A stretch of 64,000 nt of DNA from Candidatus Dactylopiibacterium sp. (GCA_031119555.1 JAVHXQ010000001.1:1-64000); one strand, 5' to 3'. Shown: positions 26,156 through 36,788, counted from the first letter of the stretch. Made by a program: numbers and translations. Notes: generated by a model from the letters alone, not told the origin.

Positions 26156-27106
26156 ATGCAATACCGTGCTCCCGCCTGGCTCAAGGGCGCGCATGCGCAG
26201 ACCATCTGGCCGCTGGCGATCCGGGGCGCGCTGCCCGTGCTCGAACGCCAGCGCTGGAAGACGCCCGACGGCGATTTCCTCCACATCGACGCGCTGCCGC
26301 GCCGCGACGGCCAGCCGCTGGTGGTGCTCTTCCATGGGCTGGAAGGATCGAGCCGCAGCCACTACGCGCGCGCGCTCATGCGCGAACTCGATCTGCGCGG
26401 CTGGAACGGCGCGGTGGTGCACTTCCGGGGCTGCTCCGGCGAGCCCAACGCCCTCGCGCGCGCCTATCACTCGGGCGACGCGGGCGAGATCGACTGGGTG
26501 CTGCGCAAGTTCGCGCGCCGCTTCCCCGATGTCCCGCGCTACGCGGCGGGGGTTTCGCTGGGCGGCAACGCGCTGCTCTGCTGGCTCGGCACCCGGCGCG
26601 GCGAAGCGGCGGCGCTGATCCGGCGCGCCGCGGCGATCTCGGCACCGGTGGACCTGCTGACCACCGGCGTGCATCTCGCGCAGGGCTTCAACCGCGTCTA
26701 TACGCGCCACTTCCTCAACACCATGCGCGTGCATGCGCGCCACAAGGCCGAACGCTTTCCCGGCAGCTTCGACGCGGCGAGAGCCGCCCGGGCACGCACC
26801 CTGGCTCAGTTCGACGACGCCTTCACGGCCCCCCTGCATGGCTTCGAGAGCGCCGATGATTACTACCGGCGCGCCTCGTCCCGCCCGCTGCTGCGCCACA
26901 TCGCGGTGCCCACGCTGCTGCTGCACGCGCTCAACGACCCCTTCACGCCACCCGAGGCGCTGCCCGCGCAGAGCGAGATCTCACCGCTGATCCGCCTGGA
27001 GCTGCCGCGCGAAGGCGGTCACGCGGGCTTCGTGACCGGGCCGTTCCCGGGCCGCCTGGACTGGCTGCCACGGCGCCTGCTGGAATACTTCGAGTTCGCG
27101 CGCTAG
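26156..27106 (+). CDS. Alpha/beta hydrolase, YheT family
   Basis: A 316-residue cytosolic hydrolase of the UPF0017/YheT family. Features are the N-terminal PAWLKGAHAQTIWP, oxyanion-loop segment VLFHGLEGSSRSHY, the nucleophile elbow GVSLGGNALL (Ser near residue 134), an aspartate in LNDPFTPPEALP, and the catalytic histidine in GGHAGFV near the end. It is an esterase or lipase-like enzyme of unknown substrate, and the last gene of the ilvE-waaF run. Confidence 0.92.
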   Translation: MQYRAPAWLKGAHAQTIWPLAIRGALPVLERQRWKTPDGDFLHIDALPRRDGQPLVVLFHGLEGSSRSHYARALMRELDLRGWNGAVVHFRGCSGEPNALARAYHSGDAGEIDWVLRKFARRFPDVPRYAAGVSLGGNALLCWLGTRRGEAAALIRRAAAISAPVDLLTTGVHLAQGFNRVYTRHFLNTMRVHARHKAERFPGSFDAARAARARTLAQFDDAFTAPLHGFESADDYYRRASSRPLLRHIAVPTLLLHALNDPFTPPEALPAQSEISPLIRLELPREGGHAGFVTGPFPGRLDWLPRRLLEYFEFAR

Positions 27107-27323
27107 GAAGGTCGCCCTCGTTCGCCGGCGAGGCGCGCGGCCCACATCGCCAGGCCCGGGCGTGAACGACGGGCGGCGCCGGGCGGGCGCGATCACCCGC
27201 GAGACGCATCCGGGGAAAACCGGGGGGAAGCGGCCCGCGCGGTCAGCCGCGCGGGCCCGTGAGCGTGACAGCCCAGGGGCGGGCTGACGGCATCGTCGGG
27301 CCAGACGATGCCGGGGGCGGCAC
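27107..27323. other. Convergent spacer with three tandem hairpins
   Basis: Between the converging YheT and small-protein genes lie three perfect hairpins in about 80 bases. They are GGCCCGCGCGG-tcag-CCGCGCGGGCC (27232-27257), CAGCCC-N6-GGGCTG (27269-27286) and GGCATCGTC-N6-GACGATGCC (27289-27312). None has a T-run. They probably end or protect transcripts from both sides. Confidence 0.6.
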
Positions 27324-27566
27324 TCAGGCGTAGGTGTTGATGATGCTGCCCGGCTCGCCCGGATCGGCGAGCTTGCGGCCTTCCTCGGCGCGCGCGCGCT
27401 GCTGCGCTTCGAGGCGCGCCTGCTCAACCTGCTGCTGTTGCTGCTGGGTCTGCTCGGCCTGCTGCTCGCGCAGACGGCGGGCGTCGCCCTGCTGCTGGGC
27501 GGGCGCGGGGCTCGCCGAGGCGGCTGCGATCTGCGAAGACGCCGCGCTGATACCGGAAATCGCCAT
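27324..27566 (-). CDS. Small glutamine-rich protein of unknown function
   Basis: An 80-residue protein I cannot assign. The N-terminus is alanine/serine-rich (MAISGISAASSQIAAAS), the middle is a charged glutamine-rich helix (residues 25-65, including six consecutive Gln) likely to form a coiled coil, and the end is GSIINTYA. The ATG has a GGAGTC-like site upstream (caggagtcggtcATG). It lies downstream of the SpmA/SpmB-like gene on the opposite side of a short gap and may be monocistronic. Confidence 0.6.
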   Translation of the reverse strand: MAISGISAASSQIAAASASPAPAQQQGDARRLREQQAEQTQQQQQQVEQARLEAQQRARAEEGRKLADPGEPGSIINTYA

Positions 27567-27642
27567 GACCGACTCCTGAAAACGGGGTGGATGCCGCAGT
27601 CTAGCCCCGCGTGGCGGGATGCCGCACGAGGCAGACAGGCTT

Positions 27643-28878
27643 TCAGGGCGGAAAGAAGATCAGCGCGATGACGATGGCGGCGATCACGCCGGCGAGATCG
27701 GCGATCAGGCAGCACGGAATCGTGTAGCGCGTGCGCTTCACGCCGACCGCGCCGAAATACACGGCCACGATGTAGAAAGTGGTGTCGGCCGCCCCCTGGA
27801 AGATGCTCGCCAGCCGGCCCGGAAAACTGTCGGCGCCATAGGTTTTCATGGCGTCTATCATCATGCCGCGCGCGCCGCTGCCCGACAGCGGCTTCATGAG
27901 CGCGGTGGGCAGCGCCGGCACGACCTCGCCGGGCACCCCGAACCACGCCAGCCCGACGGCCACGCCGTGCAGCAGCAGGTCCATGGCGCCACTGGCGCGG
28001 AACACCGCGATGCCGACGAGGATCGCCACCAGGTAGGGCATCACCATGATGGCGGTATTGAAGCCCTCCTTCGCGCCTTCGATGAAAGCGTCGAAAGCGG
28101 GCACCCGGCGCCAGGTGGCCAGTGCCAGAAAGGCCACGATGATGCCGAACAGCACGAAGCCGCTGACGAAGGCCGACTGGGCGGCCATCTGCTCGGCCGT
28201 CAGACGCGCGAACCACACCAGCGTGCCGCCGACGCCCGCGCACAATGCGAGCAGCCAGGCGAGCACGACGGGCTGATGCAGCCGGATCTTCTGCATCCAG
28301 GCCACCGCGAGCAGGCCGGCGAGCGTCGAGAAGAAGGTGGCGAGCAGCAGCGGCAGGAAGACGTCCGCCGGGTTGGCCGCGCCGAGCTGGGCGCGGTAGG
28401 TCATGATGCTCACGGGGATCAGCGTCAGGCCGCTGGCGTTGAGCACGATGAAGAGGATCTGCGCATCGCTCGCGCGCTCGGGGTCGGGGTTGAGATCCTG
28501 CAGCGCGCGCATCGCCTTGAGGCCCATGGGGGTGGCGGCGTTGTCCAGCCCCAGCATGTTGGCGCCGATGTTGAGCAGCATCGCGCCCTGCGCCGGATGC
28601 CCCGCGGGCACGCCCGGGAACAGGCGCCGGAAGAGCGGATCGACCCACCGCGCGAGCCATTCCACGGCGCCGCCCTTCTCTCCCACGCGCAGGATGCCCA
28701 GCCAGAACGTGAGCACGCCCGTCAGGCCCAGCGCGATCTCGAAGGCGGTCTTCGACATCGTGAAGGAATCCTGCACCACGCGCGAAAAGATGCCCGCGTC
28801 GCCGAACGCCAGCCATTGCACGAGGCAGGCCGCGAAGGCGACGAAGAAGAATCCCAGCCAGACGAGGTTGAGGATCAT
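27643..28878 (-). CDS. SpmA/SpmB-like nucleoside-recognition membrane protein
   Basis: A 411-residue membrane protein that fuses two nucleoside-recognition (Gate) domains, corresponding to spore maturation proteins A and B of Bacillus in one chain. About ten hydrophobic helices are seen. Conserved stretches are LLNIGANMLGLDNAATPMGLKAM (SpmA half) and the second-half KEGFNTAIMVMPYLVAILVGI, PTALMKPLSGSGARGMMID and STFYIVAVYFGAVG-like sequence. The organism is not a spore former, so the name describes homology only. Transport or sensing at the inner membrane is likely. Confidence 0.9.
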   Translation of the reverse strand: MILNLVWLGFFFVAFAACLVQWLAFGDAGIFSRVVQDSFTMSKTAFEIALGLTGVLTFWLGILRVGEKGGAVEWLARWVDPLFRRLFPGVPAGHPAQGAMLLNIGANMLGLDNAATPMGLKAMRALQDLNPDPERASDAQILFIVLNASGLTLIPVSIMTYRAQLGAANPADVFLPLLLATFFSTLAGLLAVAWMQKIRLHQPVVLAWLLALCAGVGGTLVWFARLTAEQMAAQSAFVSGFVLFGIIVAFLALATWRRVPAFDAFIEGAKEGFNTAIMVMPYLVAILVGIAVFRASGAMDLLLHGVAVGLAWFGVPGEVVPALPTALMKPLSGSGARGMMIDAMKTYGADSFPGRLASIFQGAADTTFYIVAVYFGAVGVKRTRYTIPCCLIADLAGVIAAIVIALIFFPP

Positions 28879-28894
28879 GCGCGCGGCGGCGGCC

Positions 28895-29389
28895 TCAGTC
28901 GCGGAAGTTGCCGGCCTTGATCGGGAAGTCGGTGATCGTCTTGCGGATCATGGCGATGCAGTCCTGCAGGTCGTCGCGCTTGGCGCCGGTCACACGCACG
29001 GCGTCCCCCTGGATCGCGGCCTGCACCTTGAGCTTGCCGTCCTTGATCTGCTTGACGATCTTCTTCGCCAGCTCGCTCTCGATGCCGCTCTTGATCTTGA
29101 AGAGCTGCTTGACCTTGTTGCCGGAAATGCTCTCGACCTTCTGCGCGTCCAGGCGCTTGGAGCTTTCGGCTTCCTTCTTCTCCATCGCGGGGAACAGGAT
29201 GTCCTTGATCTGGTCGAGCTGGAAGTCGGAATCGCCGAACAGGGTGATCTGCTTGTCCTTCTCGTTGAAATCGACCTTGGCGCTGGTGCCCTTGAAGTCG
29301 TAGCGGTTGTCGATCTGGCGCGCGGCCACGTCGATCGCGTTCTTGATCGCGACCATGTCGGCTTCGGAAGTGAAATCGAAGGAAGGCAT
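28895..29389 (-). CDS. yajQ: YajQ-family c-di-GMP-binding protein
   Basis: A 164-residue cytosolic protein with the YajQ signature: MPSFDFTSEADMVAIKNAID, YDFKGTSAKVDFNEKDK, and the C-terminal VRVTGAKRDDLQDCI and NFRD end. Family members such as Xanthomonas XC_3703 bind c-di-GMP and act with LysR regulators; others bind nucleotides or RNA. The GGDEF cyclase at 15-16 kb is a possible signal source. It is followed closely by the SpmA/B-like gene and preceded by ppnP. Confidence 0.95.
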   Translation of the reverse strand: MPSFDFTSEADMVAIKNAIDVAARQIDNRYDFKGTSAKVDFNEKDKQITLFGDSDFQLDQIKDILFPAMEKKEAESSKRLDAQKVESISGNKVKQLFKIKSGIESELAKKIVKQIKDGKLKVQAAIQGDAVRVTGAKRDDLQDCIAMIRKTITDFPIKAGNFRD

Positions 29390-29474
29390 GCGGGGGAATC
29401 TCCAGGCGGTCGCCTCGGCCCGTCGTGCGACGGCGCGACCGGCGGCGGCCGGCCACGCGCGGCGCGGGGCGTGA

Positions 29475-29792
29475 TCAGGCGAAATGACAGATGTAGTGGT
29501 AGGGCTCGCTGACTTCGATGTCGAAGCTGGAATTGCCGGGCACGCTGAAGCTCTGCCCTTCGCCGTACTGCTTCCAGTCGGACTCGCCCTTGAGGCGGAC
29601 GCGGCAGCTGCCGGCCACGGTTTCCATGATCTCCGGCGCGCCGGTCGCGAAGGTCAGCGTGGCGGGCAGGATCACGCCGACGGATTTCTTCGTGCCATCG
29701 GGCAACACGATGCTGTGGCTCACGCACTTGCCGTCGAAATACACGTTGGCGCGTGCGATCACGGAGACGGCGTCGAACTGGTTGAGGCTCAT
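29475..29792 (-). CDS. ppnP: Pyrimidine/purine nucleoside phosphorylase PpnP
   Basis: A 105-residue cupin-fold enzyme (former DUF1255) that phosphorolyses several nucleosides to base and ribose-1-phosphate. Recognisable stretches are [37 protein letters not shown] and GNSSFDIEV near the end. It has a perfect -10 TATAAT 35 bases upstream. It probably heads an operon with yajQ. Confidence 0.93.
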   Translation of the reverse strand: MSLNQFDAVSVIARANVYFDGKCVSHSIVLPDGTKKSVGVILPATLTFATGAPEIMETVAGSCRVRLKGESDWKQYGEGQSFSVPGNSSFDIEVSEPYHYICHFA

Positions 29793-29826
29793 GGCGGAAG
29801 GTTCCGGAAAGAAAGTCAGGGACGGG

Positions 29827-29832
29827 ATTATA
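29827..29832 (-). promoter_or_regulatory. Candidate ppnP -10 TATAAT
   Basis: Exact consensus TATAAT on the minus strand, 35 bases upstream of the ppnP ATG. No good -35 is visible. Confidence 0.5.
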
Positions 29833-29913
29833 GCCGCGCCACGGCCCGCGCCGGCAGACGACCGACGCGCGAGCGGACGCGGGTCGCGCACGGGCAAGAA
29901 ACGTAAAAAGCAC

Positions 29914-29940
29914 TAAACCTTGTCGTCGCCCTGCCGATAG
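29914..29940 (+). promoter_or_regulatory. Sigma-28 (FliA) promoter of the chemoreceptor gene
   Basis: TAAA, fifteen bases, then GCCGATAG: an essentially perfect match to the flagellar sigma-28 consensus TAAA-N15-GCCGATAA. It ends 35 bases before the MCP start codon. Confidence 0.9.
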
Positions 29941-29975
29941 TTCTGTGTTCCTCTCCATCCGTACAAAGCACATCC

Positions 29976-31607
29976 ATGTTGAGCCGTCTAAGCATCGCCC
30001 AGCGCATCACCGCAGGTTTCGCCATTCTCATCGCCCTCATGATCGCCGTCGGCATCGTCGGCACGGCCGGCATGAAACGCCAGAATTCACAGGTGCAGGA
30101 ACTCCTGGGCCGCGACATCAAGCTCTACCAGACCGTCGTCAACGGCCAGGCGCGCATGAGCAAGATGCGCCGCGACGAGAAGGACGTCTTCCTTTCGCTG
30201 GGCAACGAAGCCGAGATCGCCGACTACCAGAAGAAATGGCAGCAATCGCTCGATCGCGTGGGCGAATCGCTGCGCACGCTGCGCGAAATGAGCCCGGGCG
30301 ACGACCACGCCTCGCTGCAGCAGGCCGAAGAGGCGATGCAGAAATACAGCGGCGGCATGAACGAAATGATCAGCCAGATGCGTAGCGAGGCCTACACCAG
30401 CTCGCGCGACGTCAACAACGCTTTCGAGCCCTTCAAGAAGGATGCGCAGACGGCGACCAAGGCACTGGATCAGATCGCCAAGGAAGCCGACACCCGCATC
30501 AAGGGCATAGACGGCGAGCTGGCGGGCATCTTCAGACAGGTGGCCACGCTCGGACTCACGCTCGTCATCGTGGCCGTGATCGCCGGCTGCGTGGGCGGCT
30601 TCACGGTGGTACGCAGCGTGAGCGCTCCGCTGCGCCGCCTGCAGCAGACCATCCAGCGCATCCAGGGCAGCGGCCGCATCGGCGAGCGCATGACCGTCAC
30701 CTCCGGCGACGAGATCGGCAAGACCTCGCGCGCCTTCAACCAGCTGCTCGAAACCATGTGCGGCATCATCAGCGATGCCGGCCGCAACTCGGGCGAACTC
30801 GTCAACATGGCGCAGGCGCTGAGGGGCGCGGCGGATAACGTGAAACACGCGTCCAGCCAGCAGGCGGATGCCGCGCATGCCACGGCCGCCGCCATCGAAC
30901 AGCTCACGAGCAGCATCGCGCAAATCGCGCAGCGCGCGCAGGACGTGGAACAGGTGGCGGGCCAGATGGCGCACACCGCGAGCACCAGCCTGGGCCACGC
31001 CACCGGCACGGCGGGTCAGATCCGCGAGATCGCGGGCACCATCCTGCAGTCGGCCGAACTCGTCGAGTCGCTCAACCACCGCTCCGACGAGATCGGCGGC
31101 ATCGTCCTGACCATCAAGGAAATCGCCGACCAGACCAGCCTGCTCGCGCTCAACGCCGCCATCGAAGCGGCGCGCGCGGGCGAACAGGGCCGCGGCTTCG
31201 CGGTCGTGGCCGACGAAGTCCGCAAGCTCGCCGAGCGCACCACAAGCGCCACGGTGGACATCCAGAACATGATCGAAGTCGTGCAGCGCGACACGGGCAC
31301 CACCGCGACCAACATGCAGACCGTGCGCGCGCTGATCGAGCAAGGCGTGTCGAACACGGAACAGGTGGCCGCCACGCTGCAGCAGATCGAGCAGCTCGCC
31401 ACCCAGAGCGCGCACCACACGTCCGAGATCGCGCTCGCGATCAGGGAACAGAGCGCGGCCAGCGAGGACATCTCCAGCCACGTGGACGAAATCGCCGCGG
31501 CCAGCGCGAGCAACAACGCGTCGGCGGGCGAGACTTCGCGCTCCGCGTTGCAGCTCACCGAGATCTCGCAGCAGCTGGACCGCACGATCCAGCATTTCAG
31601 CGTCTGA
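29976..31607 (+). CDS. Methyl-accepting chemotaxis protein
   Basis: A 543-residue transmembrane chemoreceptor. Membrane helix 1 is at about 10-31, followed by a roughly 155-residue periplasmic four-helix-bundle sensor domain, helix 2 near 188-212 and a HAMP domain to about 265. The signalling domain has the conserved hairpin tip [20 protein letters not shown] and [18 protein letters not shown]. The C-terminus (IQHFSV) lacks a CheR/CheB-tethering pentapeptide. A sigma-28 promoter precedes it, so it belongs to the late flagellar regulon. The ligand is unknown. A strong terminator follows. Confidence 0.96.
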   Translation: MLSRLSIAQRITAGFAILIALMIAVGIVGTAGMKRQNSQVQELLGRDIKLYQTVVNGQARMSKMRRDEKDVFLSLGNEAEIADYQKKWQQSLDRVGESLRTLREMSPGDDHASLQQAEEAMQKYSGGMNEMISQMRSEAYTSSRDVNNAFEPFKKDAQTATKALDQIAKEADTRIKGIDGELAGIFRQVATLGLTLVIVAVIAGCVGGFTVVRSVSAPLRRLQQTIQRIQGSGRIGERMTVTSGDEIGKTSRAFNQLLETMCGIISDAGRNSGELVNMAQALRGAADNVKHASSQQADAAHATAAAIEQLTSSIAQIAQRAQDVEQVAGQMAHTASTSLGHATGTAGQIREIAGTILQSAELVESLNHRSDEIGGIVLTIKEIADQTSLLALNAAIEAARAGEQGRGFAVVADEVRKLAERTTSATVDIQNMIEVVQRDTGTTATNMQTVRALIEQGVSNTEQVAATLQQIEQLATQSAHHTSEIALAIREQSAASEDISSHVDEIAAASASNNASAGETSRSALQLTEISQQLDRTIQHFSV

Positions 31608-31629
31608 GCGCGGGCTTTTCCAGGCCACA

Positions 31630-31653
31630 GGGCGCCCCGCGGGGCGCCTTTTT
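31630..31653 (+). terminator. Intrinsic terminator of the chemoreceptor gene
   Basis: GGCGCCCC-gc-GGGGCGCC followed by TTTTTC, starting 23 bases after the stop codon. Confidence 0.9.
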
Positions 31654-31660
31654 CACGGAC

Positions 31661-31891
31661 TCAGTAGGTGCTGCCGAGCATCTTGATGATGAGTTCCTTG
31701 GAGACGAAGCCGAACATGCCCAGGCCCAGACCGAAAAAGAGCCACAGCATGCCGTACTTGCCGGCCTTGGATTCGCGCGCGAGGTTCCAGATGATGAAGG
31801 CCATGTAGGCGATCAGGCCGGACAGGAGGAATTTCAGGCTCAGCTCACCGAATTCGGGTTCGGTGAGGCCGAAGAGGACGGGTTCGTTCAT
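31661..31891 (-). CDS. DUF2788 small membrane protein
   Basis: A 76-residue protein of the DUF2788 family: the start EPVLFGLTEPEFGELSLKF, a first membrane helix (about 20-38), the conserved loop LARESKAGKYG and a second helix (about 48-66). Function unknown. AGGAG lies upstream of the ATG. It is convergent with the chemoreceptor and lies downstream of argF, from which it is separated by a terminator. Confidence 0.9.
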   Translation of the reverse strand: MNEPVLFGLTEPEFGELSLKFLLSGLIAYMAFIIWNLARESKAGKYGMLWLFFGLGLGMFGFVSKELIIKMLGSTY

Positions 31892-31972
31892 GGGGGGCTC
31901 CTGCAGCCTTGTTGTGGGAATGCCGTCTGCTGCTCGACGGCGTATCCATCATGCTACCCAGCCCGCCGGACG

Positions 31973-31998
31973 AAAAAAACCCCGCCATCGGGCGGGGC
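31973..31998 (-). terminator. Intrinsic terminator of argF
   Basis: On the minus strand CCCCGCC-cgat-GGCGGGG is followed by TTTTTTT, about 25 bases past the argF stop. Confidence 0.9.
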
Positions 31999-32019
31999 TG
32001 GCTTGCGGCGGAGGCGCGC

Positions 32020-32943
32020 TCAGTTGTCGACGCGTCCCATCACGAGGAACTCGAGCAGCGCCTTCTGCGCGTGCAGGCGGTTCTCCGCCTCTTCCCAGAC
32101 CACGCTCTGCGGGCCGTCGATGACTTCCGAGCTGACTTCCTCGCCCCGGTGCGCCGGCAGGCAGTGCATGAAAAGCGCGTCCTTGTCCGCCACGCGCATC
32201 ATCTCGCCATCCACCTGGTAATCGGCGAAGTCGCGCAGGCGCGCCTCGTTCTCAGCCTCGAAGCCCATCGAGGTCCAGACGTCGGTCGTGATGATGTGGG
32301 CGCCGCGCGCGGCATCCATCGGGTCGGCGAACTGCTCGAAATGCGTGTGGCCCGCGATGTTGGCCTTGGCGATGTCGACTTCGTAGCCCTTGGGCGAAGC
32401 CACGTGCACCTTGAAATCCAGCAGCTCGGCAGCCTGCAGCCAGGTGTTGCACATGTTGTTGGTGTCCCCGATCCAGGCCACCGTCCTGCCCTGGATGGAG
32501 CCGTTGCGCTCGATCCAGGTGTAGATGTCGGCCAAGATCTGGCAGGGATGGAATTCGTTGGTCAGGCCATTGATGACGGGCACCCGCGAATGCGCGGCGA
32601 AGCGCTCCACGATGGTCTGCTCGAAAGTCCGGATCATGACCACGTCGGACATGCGCGAGATCACCTGCGCCGCGTCCTCGACGGGCTCGCCGCGGCCCAG
32701 CTGCGAGTCGCGCGTGTTGAGGTAGATCGCCGAGCCCCCCAGCTGGAACATGCCGGCCTCGAACGACAGACGCGTGCGCGTGCTGGCCTTCTCGAAGATC
32801 ATGACCAGCGTGCGATCGAAGAGCGGATGGTAAGTTTCGTAACGCTTGAACTTGTCCTTGATCCACTTCGCACGCGCGAAGACGTAATCGAGCTCTTCGC
32901 GGGAAAGGTCCTTGAACTGCAGGAAATGCCTGGGCGCCTTCAT
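32020..32943 (-). CDS. argF: Ornithine carbamoyltransferase
   Basis: Forms citrulline from ornithine and carbamoyl phosphate (307 residues). The carbamoyl-phosphate loop is STRTRLSFE, the ornithine side includes VINGLTNEFHPCQILAD, and the catalytic HCLPAHRGEE is near the end. It is monocistronic with its own terminator and far from arcDA, so it looks like the biosynthetic enzyme rather than a catabolic ArcB. A reverse role cannot be excluded from sequence. Confidence 0.96.
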   Translation of the reverse strand: MKAPRHFLQFKDLSREELDYVFARAKWIKDKFKRYETYHPLFDRTLVMIFEKASTRTRLSFEAGMFQLGGSAIYLNTRDSQLGRGEPVEDAAQVISRMSDVVMIRTFEQTIVERFAAHSRVPVINGLTNEFHPCQILADIYTWIERNGSIQGRTVAWIGDTNNMCNTWLQAAELLDFKVHVASPKGYEVDIAKANIAGHTHFEQFADPMDAARGAHIITTDVWTSMGFEAENEARLRDFADYQVDGEMMRVADKDALFMHCLPAHRGEEVSSEVIDGPQSVVWEEAENRLHAQKALLEFLVMGRVDN

Positions 32944-33024
32944 CGTCGTGTTCTTTCTCTGACGCAGGGATCTGCGCGGAACGGAGGTGTCGAGCGCCAG
33001 CCAGATATTCGGCCGGCCAGAAAT

Positions 33025-33058
33025 GAAAAAGGGGCGCGACTCGCGTCACACCCCCTTT
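33025..33058 (-). terminator. Intrinsic terminator of rpsT
   Basis: On the minus strand AAAGGGG pairs with CCCCTTT around an inner CGCGA/TCGCG stem and is followed by TTC. It lies about 35 bases past the rpsT stop. Confidence 0.8.
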
Positions 33059-33091
33059 GCGGATCAGGCCAGGAACTGGCCGTCAATCCAG

Positions 33092-33364
33092 TCAGGCAGC
33101 AGCGCCCATCGCCTTGATGGCGGCGGAGAGGCGGCTCTTGTGACGCGCGGCAGCGTTCTTGTGAACGATGTCCTTGTCGGCGATGCTGTCGATGATGCTC
33201 ACGGACTTGTTGAACACTTCTTGAGCAGCAGCCTTGTCACCGGCCGCGACAGCCTTGCGCACGGCCTTGATAGCGGTGCGCAGACTGGAACGCTGGCTGG
33301 CGTTTTGGGCGCGTGCCACGAGAGCCTGACGGGCGCGCTTGCGGGCTTGTGCGGAATTGGCCAT
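33092..33364 (-). CDS. rpsT: 30S ribosomal protein S20
   Basis: A 90-residue basic helical protein that binds 16S rRNA. It begins [20 protein letters not shown] and has the typical [18 protein letters not shown] and [12 protein letters not shown] segments. There is no canonical ribosome-binding site (acagaacaaATG); E. coli rpsT is also poorly initiated and autoregulated. A well-spaced promoter (TTGCAA-N17-TATCAT) lies upstream. Confidence 0.98.
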   Translation of the reverse strand: MANSAQARKRARQALVARAQNASQRSSLRTAIKAVRKAVAAGDKAAAQEVFNKSVSIIDSIADKDIVHKNAAARHKSRLSAAIKAMGAAA

Positions 33365-33398
33365 TTGTTCTGTCTTCGTTGGAAACGCGAAAACGCGG

Positions 33399-33427
33399 AT
33401 GATAACGTCCGTGCAAGCTTCTTGCAA
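33399..33427 (-). promoter_or_regulatory. rpsT promoter TTGCAA-N17-TATCAT
   Basis: Minus-strand -35 TTGCAA (33422-33427) and -10 TATCAT (33399-33404) with 17-base spacing, about 35 bases upstream of rpsT. It is the best full sigma-70 promoter in the window. Confidence 0.75.
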
Positions 33428-33468
33428 GCCTTTCGAGCGCCGCGCGCGAAAGGCGCCGCGACCGCCAA

Positions 33469-33477
33469 TGCTATGAT
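33469..33477 (+). promoter_or_regulatory. murJ extended -10 promoter
   Basis: TGCTATGAT, an extended -10, 49 bases before the murJ ATG and divergent from the rpsT promoter. Confidence 0.55.
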
Positions 33478-33525
33478 TCGCGCCGGCCCGCTGCGGGTCG
33501 TCCGTTCCATTGCCGGCCTTTCCCG

Positions 33526-35064
33526 ATGAATCTGCTCAAGGCTCTCGCCACCGTCAGCGGCCTGACGTTCGCCTCCCGCATCCTGGGCCTCGTCCGCGAG
33601 GTGCTGATCGCCAACCTGTTCGGCGCGGGCCTGCTCACCGACGCCTTCAACGTCGCCTTCCGCCTGCCCAACCTGCTGCGACGCCTGTTCGCCGAAGGCG
33701 CGTTCTCGCAAGCCTTCGTTCCCATCCTGGCCGAATACAAGAGTCGCCGCGGCGACGCGGAAACCCGCGATCTGGTGAGTCACGTGGCGAGCCTGCTGGG
33801 GCTCGCGGTGCTGCTCGTGTCGGTCCTGGGCGTGATCGCCGCACCCTGGGTGATCCGGCTCACGGCGGGCGGCTTCGCCAGCGACCCGCAGAAGTTCGCG
33901 CTCACCGTGGAACTCACGCGCATCACCTTCCCCTATATCTTCTTCATGGCGATGGTGGCGCTCTCGGCCGGGGTGCTCAACACCTGGAGCCGCTTCTCGG
34001 TGCCGGCCGTCACGCCCGTGCTGCTGAACATCTCCTTCATCGGCATGGCGCTGTTCGCCGCGCCGTGGTTCGACGAGCCCGTGAAGGCGCTCGCCTGGGG
34101 AGCCTTCATCGGCGGCGTGCTGCAACTGGCGATCCAGATTCCGGCCCTGGCACGCATCGGCATGCTGCCGCGCTTTTCGATCTCCACGCGCGACCCGGGC
34201 GTGATGCGCATCCTCAAGCTCATGGGGCCCGCCACGATAGGCGTCTCGGTGGCGCAGATCAGCCTGCTCATCAATACCGCCTTTGCTTCCTGGCTGCCCA
34301 CGGGCAGTGTTTCGTGGCTCAACTATGCCGACCGCCTCATGGAGTTTCCGATGGGCATACTGGGAGCCGCGCTGGGCACCATCCTGCTGCCCAGCCTGTC
34401 GCGGATGCGTGCGCAGAACGATCACGCGGGTTTCTCGGCGACGCTCGACTGGGGGCTGCGCGTGGCCTTCCTGCTCACGGCGCCCGCCGCGGTGGGGATG
34501 ATGATCCTGGCGGTGCCCCTCGCGGCCACCCTCTTCCAGCATGGCGCCTTCACGGCCCATGACACGCTGCGCACGCAGGAGGCGTTGCTTGCCTACAGCA
34601 CGGGCCTGCTGGGGCTCATCCTGGTGAAGATCCTCGCGCCGGCGTTCTATTCGCGCCAGGACATCCGCACGCCGCTGAAGTACGCGCTGATCTCGCTCGT
34701 GAGCACGCAGTTGCTGAACCTGCTGCTGGTGCTGCATCTGGGCATGGGTCACGCCGGACTGGCGCTGTCGATCAGCCTGGCCGCCACGCTCAACGCCAGC
34801 CTGCTGTTCTACGGTCTGCGCAAGCTCGGGGCCTATGTGCCGCAGGCGGGCTGGGGCGGCTTCGCGCTGCGTCTGCTCACGGCGCTGGGCGTGCTGGCGC
34901 TCGTACTGTGGTTCGGCATGGGCGAAACGCCGCGCTGGACGGCGCAGACCACGCTGTGGCGCGTGGGCCACCTGGCGCTGGTGATGAGCGCGGGCATTGC
35001 GGCGTACTTCGGCACGCTCTTCGCGCTGGGCTTCCGGCTGGGCGACTTCCGCCGCCGCAGCTGA
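33526..35064 (+). CDS. murJ: Lipid II flippase MurJ
   Basis: Inner-membrane flippase that moves the peptidoglycan precursor lipid II across the membrane (512 residues, about 14 helices). Diagnostic stretches are [23 protein letters not shown] at the start, [27 protein letters not shown] with the essential arginines, and [18 protein letters not shown]. It is monocistronic, with a shared terminator towards adk. The rpsT-murJ divergent pair is common in proteobacteria. Confidence 0.97.
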   Translation: MNLLKALATVSGLTFASRILGLVREVLIANLFGAGLLTDAFNVAFRLPNLLRRLFAEGAFSQAFVPILAEYKSRRGDAETRDLVSHVASLLGLAVLLVSVLGVIAAPWVIRLTAGGFASDPQKFALTVELTRITFPYIFFMAMVALSAGVLNTWSRFSVPAVTPVLLNISFIGMALFAAPWFDEPVKALAWGAFIGGVLQLAIQIPALARIGMLPRFSISTRDPGVMRILKLMGPATIGVSVAQISLLINTAFASWLPTGSVSWLNYADRLMEFPMGILGAALGTILLPSLSRMRAQNDHAGFSATLDWGLRVAFLLTAPAAVGMMILAVPLAATLFQHGAFTAHDTLRTQEALLAYSTGLLGLILVKILAPAFYSRQDIRTPLKYALISLVSTQLLNLLLVLHLGMGHAGLALSISLAATLNASLLFYGLRKLGAYVPQAGWGGFALRLLTALGVLALVLWFGMGETPRWTAQTTLWRVGHLALVMSAGIAAYFGTLFALGFRLGDFRRRS

Positions 35065-35093
35065 CGCCAGCGTCATACCCGGTTGCGTGAACG

Positions 35094-35126
35094 AAAAAAG
35101 CCGCTGCCAGGGCAGCGGCTTTTTTT
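35094..35126. terminator. Bidirectional terminator between murJ and adk
   Basis: AAAAAA-GCCGCTGCC-ag-GGCAGCGGC-TTTTTTT. It serves the rightward murJ transcript and the leftward adk operon transcript. Confidence 0.92.
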
Positions 35127-35146
35127 GCGTTCGCGCCGCGACGGAC

Positions 35147-36602
<1,456 letters not shown>

Positions 36603-36603
<1 letters not shown>

Positions 36604-36788
36604 CACGCGGCCCCCGCCTCGTCGGCGGAGAGCGGCCGCGCCTCGTCGGCGAGCATCACGGGAATGCCGTCCTTGATGGCGTAAGCCAGCCGGCACGGCC
36701 GGCAGACGAGTTCGTTCGCGGCGCGACGGGTCTCCAGCGGACCTTTGCAGACAGGACAAACGAGGATTTCAAGCAGCTTCGGATCCAT
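36603..36788 (-). CDS. Trm112-family small protein (YcaR-like)
   Basis: A 61-residue protein with two CxxC-like pairs (CPVCKGPL and CRPCRLAY) and the family start [14 protein letters not shown] and [10 protein letters not shown]. Eukaryotic Trm112 activates methyltransferases; bacterial YcaR sits in lpxK-kdsB operons as here. Its start lies 20 bases inside the end of lpxK, an unusually long overlap that implies coupling. Confidence 0.95.

Noticed and set aside
32020-32943. Calling the carbamoyltransferase a catabolic ArcB
   Set aside because: It is 18 kb from arcDA with its own terminator and sits in a housekeeping neighbourhood, so argF is the safer name.
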